Assembly (NCBI GenBank): GCA_046351215.1
Contig: JAXLYX010000008.1
Span: 124,001 to 188,000 of the forward strand
Direction: 5' to 3'
DNA length: 64,000 bases
Source of the DNA: JAXLYX01 sp046351215
Lineage (GTDB): Bacteria > Myxococcota_A > Polyangia > Polyangiales > Houyiibacteriaceae
Shown here: one piece after another, positions 56,857 through 63,752 of the stretch
Numbering within the stretch: the first letter of the stretch is position 1
Layout of the letters: each line of letters begins with the position of its first letter
Position numbers and translations under genes: made by a program
Notes under the pieces: generated by a model
The model's input: only the letters and a program-made list of their open reading frames with translations
Told to the model about the DNA's origin: nothing
Database searches by the model: none

Positions 56857-58038
56857 ATGCCCGCGAACGCCCCCGACATCCTCGCGCCCGCCAAGCTCGG
56901 TCCGATCACGCTGCGCAATCGCGTGATCAAGGCCGCGACCTTCGAGGGCATGACACCGGACGCGCTCGTGACCGACGCGCTGATCGAGTACCACCGTCGG
57001 CCGGCCGCGGGCGGCGTCGGGATGACGACGGTCGCCTTCTGCGCGGTCTCGCCGGAGGGGCGGACGGAGGGGCGTCAGCTCTGGATGCGGAAGGAGGCCG
57101 TGCCCGGCCTCCGGCGGCTCGCGGACGCGGTGCACGCGGAGGGCGCCGCCGTCTCCGCCCAGCTCGGCCATGCGGGGCCCGTCTCCGACGCGAGCTCGAC
57201 CGGGCTCGAGGCGCTGGCGCCGGGGCGCGCGTTCAATCCGCTCAGCATGAAGAGCGCGCGCGCGGCGACGGCCGACGACATCGCACGGATCACGAAGGCC
57301 TTCGCCGACGCGGCGAAGCTCGCGATCGAGTCGGGCTTCGACGCGGTCGAGCTGCACTTCGGGCACAACTACTTCGCGAGCTCGTTCCTGAGCCCCCTGC
57401 TGAACCGTCGCGACGACGCCTACGGCGGCTCGCTCGCGAACCGCGCACGCGTCCCGCTCGGCATCGCCCGTGCGGTCCGCGACGCCGTCGGCGATCGGAT
57501 CGCCGTGCTCGCGAAGCTCAACATGCGCGACGGGATCCCCGGCGGCTTCGACGTCGAGGAGAGCCTCGAGGTCGCGCGATGGATCGAGCGCGACGGCTCG
57601 ATCGACGCGCTCGAGCTCACGGCGGGAAGCTCCTACTTCAACCCGATGTACCTCTTCCACGGCGACGTTCCGATCCGCGAATTCGCCGCGAATTTCCGGC
57701 CCGCGCTCCGCTTCGGCTTCCTCGCCTTCGGCTGGGCCTTCCTCCGGAAGTACCCCTACCGCGACGCCTACCTCCTCGACCTCGCGCGGAAGTTCCGCGC
57801 CGAGCTCGACATGCCGCTCGTCCTCCTCGGCGGGATCACGAGCCGCGAGTCGATGGATCTCGCGATGCGGGAGGGCTTCCAGTACGTCGCCATGGCGCGC
57901 GCGCTGCTCCGCGAGCCCGACCTGATCCGACGCATCGAGGCCGACCGGAGCAAGCTCTCGCTCTGCACGCACTGCAACCGCTGCATGGCGACGATCTACA
58001 CGGGCACGCGCTGCCCCCTGATCGACGAAGCGCGCTGA
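56857..58038 (+). CDS. NADH:flavin oxidoreductase (Old Yellow Enzyme family)
   Basis: 393 residues from ATG 56857 (GAGAGGG upstream); ATG 56830 is an alternative. FMN-barrel motifs are in order: LGPITLRNRVIKAATFEGM, then GFDAVELHFGHNYFASSFLSPLLNRRDDAYGGSLANRAR, the canonical HxxHxYLxxxFLSPxxNxRxDxYGGSxENR region with His-Asn/Tyr substitutions (HFGHNYFAS), and the C-terminal ITSRESMDLAMREGFQYVAMARALLREPDL. The tail CTHCNRCMATIYTGTRC shows Cys spacing near the 4Fe-4S loop of 2,4-dienoyl-CoA reductases, but the second half of those enzymes is absent. Reduces C=C bonds of enoyl compounds. Confidence 0.9.
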   Translation: MPANAPDILAPAKLGPITLRNRVIKAATFEGMTPDALVTDALIEYHRRPAAGGVGMTTVAFCAVSPEGRTEGRQLWMRKEAVPGLRRLADAVHAEGAAVSAQLGHAGPVSDASSTGLEALAPGRAFNPLSMKSARAATADDIARITKAFADAAKLAIESGFDAVELHFGHNYFASSFLSPLLNRRDDAYGGSLANRARVPLGIARAVRDAVGDRIAVLAKLNMRDGIPGGFDVEESLEVARWIERDGSIDALELTAGSSYFNPMYLFHGDVPIREFAANFRPALRFGFLAFGWAFLRKYPYRDAYLLDLARKFRAELDMPLVLLGGITSRESMDLAMREGFQYVAMARALLREPDLIRRIEADRSKLSLCTHCNRCMATIYTGTRCPLIDEAR

Positions 58039-58064
58039 GCCCCTTGGGCAGCCCCGATTTCGGG

Positions 58065-58070
58065 TACGAT
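58065..58070 (+). promoter_or_regulatory. -10 element TACGAT of a leaderless gene
   Basis: TACGAT, 6 nt (CCGTTC), then GTG at 58077. No Shine-Dalgarno sequence. Confidence 0.55.
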
Positions 58071-58076
58071 CCGTTC

Positions 58077-59366
58077 GTGTCCACGCGCATCGCTCTCGGG
58101 CTCGGGCTCCTCCTCGTCTGCGCATGCGGCGACGCGGAGCCGCCCGCTCGGCGCGCGTCCCCCACCGCGCCCGCGAGCGCCGAGCCGACACCGATGCCTC
58201 CGAGCCCGCCGATCGCGCCCGCCGAGGTGGCGTCCCCGGTAGGCCCGAGCTGGGCGCGCGCGATCGAGCCGCGGGTGCCCGGCTTCCGCGCGGGCGCGAG
58301 CTCCGTGCCGCAGGTGCGGGACGCCGCCGCCCTCTACGAGTCGGCGAGCGAGGCTCCCGGGGCTCTCGCGACGGGCGTCCTCCTCTGCCGCGTGATCCTC
58401 ACGCATGCGCGAGAGTGGGATGCGGCCGGAATGTTCGGGCGAAACGTCGCGCCCGACGTGAACGTCCACGTCCGATGGGGAGACGCGCGCGAGGAGCGGA
58501 TCCCGCTCCCCGAGGACGCATACGAAGGGGTGTTCAGCCTCCCTCTCGGAGAGGCGCCGTCGTCGCCGCTCTCCGTGCGCCTCGTCGACCGCGACCTCGC
58601 CGCAGACGATCCCGTGACCCGCTTCGAGCTCGCCGCCCCGATCGCGCTCCCGATCGTTCGGAGCGACGACCTCGCGACCTTGCGATGCCGCGCCCTCTCG
58701 TCCGACGAGGCGCTTCGCCGCGCGCGCGTCGCCCTCGAGACCGCGGGGTCGAAGCTCCGCGCCCTCGAGACGAGGCCGCGCCCGCGCGCCCTCGAGGCCG
58801 AGCCCGACGCGATGGATCGCGAGCTCGTCCCCGTGCGCGCGGCGATCCGTGATGCCGCGAGCTTCGTCGGCTACGCGCATCCCGACGTGCGCGCGCTCGT
58901 GGAACGCGTCGACGCCGTCGAGCGCGCGATGCTCGAGAAGCTCGCGCTCGCCTTCGATCGCGAAGCGGCGCATGCGAGCGATGCGCCCGTCGCGCTCGGA
59001 CGTGACGTCACGGTCTCCGTGCAGGGGCTCGCGTGCGGACGCGAGGGCACGGCTCCGGCGCGCTGCCTCGTGCGCGTCTCGGCCGACTACGCGCGCATCC
59101 CGACGCCTCCCGGCTTCGCCGAGCCGATCTCCGTGCGCCTCCACGCTCGCGGTGCGCGCCCGATCCCCTGCGTCGAGGGCGGCGAGCCGGGACGGACGCC
59201 GAGCTTCGTGCGCAGCACGGGACGCGTCGAGCATTCGTTCACCTGCACGCTCGACGAGGGCTTCTCGATTCCCGCGGGACCCTGGCTCGTACGTCTCTCG
59301 TCCCATGCCACGGCGGCGTTCGTGCGGGCGAGCGCGGGCGCTCCCGCGAGGGGCGCTCCGCCTTGA
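58077..59366 (+). CDS. Lipoprotein of unknown function
   Basis: 429 residues from GTG 58077 in a leaderless arrangement. Signal ends LLLVCACGDAE, followed by a Pro/Ala tether. The mature protein is predicted mainly beta with one helical stretch (SDEALRRARVALETAGSKLRALETR); two Cys pairs (GVLLCRVI, ATLRCRAL; GLACGREG, PARCLVRV; PIPCVEG, SFTCTLDEG) suggest disulfides. No known domain can be assigned. The hairpin at 59379-59402 follows its stop. The upstream OYE gene ends 38 bp before, so the unit may be transcribed from its own promoter. Confidence 0.75.
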   Translation: MSTRIALGLGLLLVCACGDAEPPARRASPTAPASAEPTPMPPSPPIAPAEVASPVGPSWARAIEPRVPGFRAGASSVPQVRDAAALYESASEAPGALATGVLLCRVILTHAREWDAAGMFGRNVAPDVNVHVRWGDAREERIPLPEDAYEGVFSLPLGEAPSSPLSVRLVDRDLAADDPVTRFELAAPIALPIVRSDDLATLRCRALSSDEALRRARVALETAGSKLRALETRPRPRALEAEPDAMDRELVPVRAAIRDAASFVGYAHPDVRALVERVDAVERAMLEKLALAFDREAAHASDAPVALGRDVTVSVQGLACGREGTAPARCLVRVSADYARIPTPPGFAEPISVRLHARGARPIPCVEGGEPGRTPSFVRSTGRVEHSFTCTLDEGFSIPAGPWLVRLSSHATAAFVRASAGAPARGAPP

Positions 59367-59378
59367 AGTAGACGCGGC

Positions 59379-59402
59379 CGCGATCCCGGACCTGGGATCG
59401 CG
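59379..59402. terminator. Bidirectional hairpin terminator
   Basis: CGCGATCCC, loop GGACCT, GGGATCGCG: a perfect 9-bp stem between the lipoprotein stop (59366) and the 3' end of the leftward tRNA gene (59420). It can terminate both. Confidence 0.75.
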
Positions 59403-59419
59403 ACCGCCGTCGCGAAGAA

Positions 59420-59544
59420 TGGCGTGGCCACCGGGACTCGAACCCGGAACAAGGGCGTTAGAAGCGCGAACCGTCATCCGTCGGCCCGCGAGCGGGCGAG
59501 GGGTGGAGACGGAAAACCTGCTCTACCGATTGAGCTATGGCCAC
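59420..59544 (-). tRNA. tRNA-Arg(TCT)-like gene with a 49-nt insertion in the anticodon stem
   Basis: Read leftward. Acceptor stem GTGGCCA pairs perfectly with TGGCCAC, followed by discriminator G and an encoded CCA (59420-59422). The D-arm GCTC-AATCGGTA-GAGC has U8, A14, GG and A21 in place. The T-arm CCGGG-TTCGAGT-CCCGG is canonical. The anticodon loop is CTTCTAA (anticodon TCT, Arg) with 3' stem CGCCC. The 5' stem is split: GG (59517-59518), then 49 extra nt (59468-59516), then GCG. Removing them yields a perfect GGGCG/CGCCC stem and exactly 76 nt including CCA. The insert can fold (GCCCG-CTCG-CGGGC inside CCGTC...GACGG). Alternatives: pseudogene, tRNA-like Y RNA, or spliced tRNA. Lies 52 bp downstream of the Ro60-like gene. 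Confidence 0.8.
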
Positions 59545-59596
59545 ATGGGGTGCGCGGAGCCGCGCGAAGCCCACCCGAAGGCGGGCCTCGCACCGC

Positions 59597-61216
59597 TCAC
59601 GCGCGGGCGAAGTCCGACAGGACGGCCGGGGCCGCCGCGTCGAAGCCGACGAAGTCGAGCGAGAACGGATCCGTGGGATCCGCGATCGTGAAATTCGTCG
59701 CCGTCATTCCCACCACCGCGAGCTTCGCCGGGATGCCCGTCGCCTCGCGGTAGCGGAGGAGCGCCTGGTACGGATGCACGCTCCCGAACCAGGTCTCGTT
59801 GTCGGTGTAGACGACGAAGACGTCGACCGGGGTCTTCGACTTCGTCGCGTGCAGGATGGGGAGGGCGCAATCGGTCGCGCCCATGGGGATCGCGCTCACG
59901 GTGCGGAGCACGTGATCGAGGCGATCGCTCGCCCGGATCGGGATGCGCACGAGCTCGTGGGAGAAGCCGAGCACCTCGCACGAGGGCTCGGTGCGCAGCG
60001 TCGCCATCGCCATCGCGGCGCTCGCGAGGCGGGGCGAGAGGCCGGGCATGCCGGCGATCGAACCCCACTCCATCGAGCCCGAGACGTCGAGCGCGAGCCG
60101 GAAGCGCTTCCGCGACGGGACGACCGCGCGGAACGCGAGCTCGAAGGCCTCGTCGAGCGCCGTGACGATCGACGGGACCGGAGACCAGGAGAGCTTCCCG
60201 CGCTCGCCGCGACCCTGCGCGTAGACCTTCAGGGCTGCGAGGACCGCGAGCGGATGGACGCGGGCCCGGACCAGCGCAGTCGAGTCGACGAGCCGGTTCG
60301 CGACGAAGCGGGAGGCCTCCGCCCCGGGCGCGAGCAGGCCCACCGAGGTGAGCTGCGCGAGACCGCGGAGGAGCGCCGTCGTGGGCATCTCCGGGAGCAG
60401 GGCCTCCCAGACCCGAGCGCTCCGCTTCCACCTCGAAGGGAGCATCTCGTGCGTGAAGCGATGCGCGCGGACGAGGTCCACGACGTCGTTCTCGGTGGTG
60501 GCGGCGCGGAGCGCCTCGAAGGCGACGATCGCCTCCGGAAGCGCCTCGAGCCGAGCAGCCGGACCCTTCGCGGTGGAGGCCGCGAAGGCCTCCGTACCCC
60601 CGCCGGTCACCCAGCGGTAGAGCGCGCGGCGCTCCTCGGAGTCCGGCACGGGATGCGCGAGGCGGAGCAGATCGCGATGCGACCATCCGCCCCGCTGCCC
60701 GTACTTCAGCACCTGGAAGACGAGCCGATCGAGCGGCATCGCCTCGTACCACCCGCCGATCGCGCGACGCAGGCCGCGGCCGAAGCCACGGAAGCGACGC
60801 ACGTCGCGGACGAAGCCGAAGAGATGCGTGCCCGTCCGGCAGACCCGGGGAACCGCCGCGAGCGCGGCCCGACGCGTCGCGAGCTCCGCCGAGCCGCACG
60901 CGATCGCGAGCGCGAAGATCGCCGGATCGTTCTTCGGTGCGCGACCCGACTCCGAGAGCCGGGCGATCGTCTCGACCGTCCGCGCGCCGTCGAGCGCGAG
61001 GCAGGCGCTCACGGCCGCCGCGTTCTCGAGGACGAGCGTCCGCTCGCTCGCGTAGTAGGTCGAGCCGTCCACGCCGAGGACGAGGAAGCGCTCGAGCCGC
61101 GCGAAGGGATCCATCGCGAAGACGAAGCCGCCCGCGCCGTTCCGCACCTGATCCGCACGCGCCTTCGCGCGCTGCGAGCCGAACGTGGGGAACTGGGATG
61201 CGTATCGGGAAGCCAT
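59597..61216 (-). CDS. TROVE-domain Ro60/Rsr homologue with vWA domain
   Basis: 539 residues. N-terminal ~350 residues form the HEAT-like TROVE ring (NGAGGFVFAMDPFARLERFLVLG, TYYASERTLVLENAAAV, DLVRAHRFTHEMLPSRWK). The C-terminal vWA domain has a complete MIDAS: Asp377-x-Ser379-x-Ser381 in DVSGSM, Thr448 (GATDC), Asp472 (YTDNETW). Known: Ro60 and bacterial Rsr bind misfolded non-coding RNA ends in the ring and Y RNAs on the surface, and work with PNPase, RNase or RtcB in RNA quality control and repair. Neighbour: an atypical tRNA-like gene immediately downstream, on the same strand. CGGAGC lies about 6 nt before the ATG. Confidence 0.92.
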   Translation of the reverse strand: MASRYASQFPTFGSQRAKARADQVRNGAGGFVFAMDPFARLERFLVLGVDGSTYYASERTLVLENAAAVSACLALDGARTVETIARLSESGRAPKNDPAIFALAIACGSAELATRRAALAAVPRVCRTGTHLFGFVRDVRRFRGFGRGLRRAIGGWYEAMPLDRLVFQVLKYGQRGGWSHRDLLRLAHPVPDSEERRALYRWVTGGGTEAFAASTAKGPAARLEALPEAIVAFEALRAATTENDVVDLVRAHRFTHEMLPSRWKRSARVWEALLPEMPTTALLRGLAQLTSVGLLAPGAEASRFVANRLVDSTALVRARVHPLAVLAALKVYAQGRGERGKLSWSPVPSIVTALDEAFELAFRAVVPSRKRFRLALDVSGSMEWGSIAGMPGLSPRLASAAMAMATLRTEPSCEVLGFSHELVRIPIRASDRLDHVLRTVSAIPMGATDCALPILHATKSKTPVDVFVVYTDNETWFGSVHPYQALLRYREATGIPAKLAVVGMTATNFTIADPTDPFSLDFVGFDAAAPAVLSDFARA

Positions 61217-61295
61217 GGGTCTCGCTCCGTCCCGGCGTCACCGCGACGCCGTTCGGGAGGAGACCTTTACAAGGCGCGTGCCAAGGCGGGTGAAG

Positions 61296-61319
61296 GCCGG
61301 AAATCCGCGGAATTCCGGC
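61296..61319. terminator. Hairpin upstream of the TROVE gene
   Basis: GCCGGAA and TTCCGGC arms (loop ATCCGCGGAA), flanked by AA/TT extending the stem, in the 149-bp spacer after the hydroxylase gene (stop 61366) and before the TROVE start. Probable terminator of the lipid operon; could also be an attenuator or a small structured RNA element. Confidence 0.5.
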
Positions 61320-61365
61320 TTTCGACCGCCTGGTTCCGGGTCCGGTCCCTAGACCAACGGATAAA

Positions 61366-62307
61366 TCACGAGATCCCGAGATAACGTGGTCGACCCGGCG
61401 CAGGCTTCCGCCCGGGCTCGCGCCTCCGCTTGATCGGCAGCGCCACGTGGTGGTGGTGCAGGTAGCTGCCGTTGACGCGCCAGTCCTCGTAGTAGGTGCC
61501 GAAGGCCCGATCGAAGATCGAGAAGACGGCGCCGTAGTTCACGATGTGGCCGCGGCGGCAGTGGTGGAGCTTGTGGACGTGGTTGTCGAGGAACACGTAC
61601 CGGAGCCAGCCGATGTCGAAGGTGTGGTTCGTGTGATCGGTGGTCTGCATCAGGAGCACGATGCCGTAGACGACGAGCGTCGCCTCGAGGTCGAGGCCGA
61701 GCGCCCACGACACGACGATCAGGCTCGGTTGGATCTCGGAGAAGGCCGTGTCGATCAGCGAGCTCTCGTTGCCGCGGAGGAAGTCGAGGTGCGTGATCGA
61801 GTGGTGGGCGGCGTGCGCCTTCCGGTACATGCGCCCGAGCGCGCCCTGACCGTGGCCGTGGCTGAGGAAGCGATGGAGGAGGTAGTAGCCGAGGTCGGTG
61901 AAGAAGACGCCGACCAGGATCGCGACCCAGCCGTGCGTCGAGCGCGCATGGGGAGAGACGAGGGAGAGGGCGTACCAGCCGGCGGCGACGAAGCCGCCGC
62001 CGACGAGCATGCCCTTCACGAAGACGAGCGAGTAACCGCTCGCCACCTCGTCGAAGGTCGCCTTCGGGAGGTCGACGCAGGGTCTCGCCTTCTCGATGGC
62101 GAAGGTGATCGGCAGGAAGACGCCGGTCGCCGCGTAGGCGAGCGCGAGGCTCTTCCAGGTGATGCCGAGGCCGGCGAGGACGGCGCAGAACGCGAGCACC
62201 GGCCCGAAGTGGAAGAAGATGCCGAGCGCGACCGAGCCCTCGGCTTCCGGCGGGAAGGAGGCGTCGTTCGTCGGGTCGAAGCCGGGGAGGATGTCGAAGG
62301 TACGCAT
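61366..62307 (-). CDS. Sterol-desaturase/fatty-acid-hydroxylase family membrane enzyme
   Basis: 313 residues with about five membrane helices. The three di-iron His clusters of the family are present: HRFLSH (HxxxxH), KAHAAHHSI (HxxHH), and HVHKLHHCRRGHIVNYG (HxxHH with the following N-Y-G). The first is preceded by FFTDLGYYLLHRFLSH, characteristic of the FA_hydroxylase family. It inserts oxygen or a double bond into a lipid tail or sterol ring at the membrane. Ends 5 bp after the FAD-oxidase stop, so part of one operon. The substrate is unknown. Confidence 0.9.
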   Translation of the reverse strand: MRTFDILPGFDPTNDASFPPEAEGSVALGIFFHFGPVLAFCAVLAGLGITWKSLALAYAATGVFLPITFAIEKARPCVDLPKATFDEVASGYSLVFVKGMLVGGGFVAAGWYALSLVSPHARSTHGWVAILVGVFFTDLGYYLLHRFLSHGHGQGALGRMYRKAHAAHHSITHLDFLRGNESSLIDTAFSEIQPSLIVVSWALGLDLEATLVVYGIVLLMQTTDHTNHTFDIGWLRYVFLDNHVHKLHHCRRGHIVNYGAVFSIFDRAFGTYYEDWRVNGSYLHHHHVALPIKRRREPGRKPAPGRPRYLGIS

Positions 62308-62312
62308 GGGTC

Positions 62313-63752
62313 TCAGGGGAGCGGGGGGTGGAACGTGGGCGAAGGACGACGGCCGGACGCGTGCTCGAGCCCGAAGAGCCGTGCGTGGTGGTCTCCGAGG
62401 AAGGTCCCGTCCGGATCCATCGCCTCGCGGAGCGCGAGGAATTCGACCAGCGCCTGTCCGTAGGTCTCGCGGAGCCGCTTCGGGCCGAGGATCGAGGGAC
62501 CGAGCTTCGCGAAGAAGGGCTTCGGGGCGAGGCCCTCCGTGGACCAACGATCGACGATCGCGCGGATGGCGTGGTCGTAGCCGGGCGTGCCGACGTAGGA
62601 GAGGAAGTCGACGACGAAGAAGCGATCGTCCTTCGTGCCGTGGACGGGCGAGAGCGGCAGGACGCTCCCGCCGACGAAGCGGGCGTTGATGCAGCAGTTC
62701 AGCGGGTACGCGCCCTTCGCGGCGTAGCCGTCGAGGACCTCCTGCATCGAGCGCCACGCCCGGGCGATGTTCGCGAAGTCGCCCTCGGCCCGGATCGCGA
62801 ACGCGGACATCACGCAGCGGTAGGCGCTCTGGCGATCGTTGGCGTGCACCGCCTCCGTGAGGTGACGGACCGAGGTCTCTTCCGCGATGGCTCCGTGGAG
62901 CGCCTGGTTGAGCGTCGGCGTGAGCTTCGGGAAGGCCCGCAGCGTTCGCGTGCAGAAGCGGTTGATCCGGGGCGAGAGCCGCCACGGGAGCCGGTCCCCG
63001 AACCCGTAGGGAGTCGCCTCGGCCTCGCTCTTCCGCAACGTGCGGACCAAGAGGCCGTCGGCGAAGGGCAGGTGGGTGAGGAGGGCCTGCCCCTCCGCGG
63101 TGGCGAGCGCGCGGAGCTCCGAGGGATCGCTCTCGTCGAAGATCGCGCCCACGGGGCGCTTCCGCACGCGGACCTCCACGGCGTGGAGCGGCTCGAGCCG
63201 GAGCGTGATCGTCTCGACGAAGCCGAGGAGCCCCAGGTTGCCGAGGAGGTACGGGAAGCGCTCGGGATCGGACTCGGAGGTGAAGCGGACGCGCTTCGTC
63301 GCGCGGCCTTCCCGCACGAACACCTCGAGCGCCACGACCTGATCCGCGATCGTGCCGTAGCGCGGATCGCTGCCGTGGCAGCCGTTCGCCACGAGGCCGC
63401 CGATCGTCGCCTCGTCGAGCGTCGAGACGGAGACGAGCCCGTACGCGAGGCCGCGCGAGCGGAGGCAGGCGTTCAGCGCGCGGAGCGTCGTGCCGGCGCC
63501 GACCGCGATCGTGCGTGTCGCCGGATCGAAGGGGCCGATGCGATCGAGGCGTGTCGTGACGAGCTGCAGCTCGTTCGTGCGGTACGCCGGCGCGCACGAG
63601 AAGCCGCCGCCCAGGATGCCGACCTTCCGTCCTTCGGCGACGGCGCGATCGAGAAGGTGCAGCACCTCGCTCGACTCGCGAGGGGCGTGGAGCTCGGTCG
63701 GCTTCCAGCGTTCGCCGAGCCAGTTCGTGGGAGAGGAGACGTTCGGGGTCAT
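62313..63752 (-). CDS. FAD-linked oxidoreductase (VAO/lactone-oxidase family)
   Basis: 479 residues, no signal peptide. The FAD-binding PCMH domain is recognisable: EVLHLLDRAVAEGRKVGILGGGFSCAPA, then AVGAGTTLRALNACLRSRGLAYGLVSVSTLDEATIGGLVANGCHGSDPRYGTIADQVV (GGLVxxGxHGS phosphate/adenine loop). The C-terminal part ends LALREAMDPDGTFLGDHHARLFG as in lactone oxidases. FAD may be covalent via the His in the GCHGS loop. Relatives include L-gulonolactone and alditol oxidases and the Delta24-sterol reductase DHCR24, so a reductase or oxidase role on sterols is possible given the two desaturase-type neighbours. Starts in a 4-nt overlap with the upstream gene. Confidence 0.85.
   Translation of the reverse strand: MTPNVSSPTNWLGERWKPTELHAPRESSEVLHLLDRAVAEGRKVGILGGGFSCAPAYRTNELQLVTTRLDRIGPFDPATRTIAVGAGTTLRALNACLRSRGLAYGLVSVSTLDEATIGGLVANGCHGSDPRYGTIADQVVALEVFVREGRATKRVRFTSESDPERFPYLLGNLGLLGFVETITLRLEPLHAVEVRVRKRPVGAIFDESDPSELRALATAEGQALLTHLPFADGLLVRTLRKSEAEATPYGFGDRLPWRLSPRINRFCTRTLRAFPKLTPTLNQALHGAIAEETSVRHLTEAVHANDRQSAYRCVMSAFAIRAEGDFANIARAWRSMQEVLDGYAAKGAYPLNCCINARFVGGSVLPLSPVHGTKDDRFFVVDFLSYVGTPGYDHAIRAIVDRWSTEGLAPKPFFAKLGPSILGPKRLRETYGQALVEFLALREAMDPDGTFLGDHHARLFGLEHASGRRPSPTFHPPLP

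Noticed and set aside
59468..59516. Group I intron in the tRNA gene
   Set aside because: Only 49 nt and placed in the stem rather than the anticodon loop; far too short for a self-splicing core.
59420..59544. Reading the insertion-bearing tRNA as a different isoacceptor with anticodon in the 5' part of the insert (GGTTT/CCACC arm)
   Set aside because: That stem has two mismatches, position 33 would not be U and position 37 would not be a purine, while CTTCTAA with CGCCC gives canonical positions 32-38 and an exact 76-nt tRNA after removal of 49 nt.
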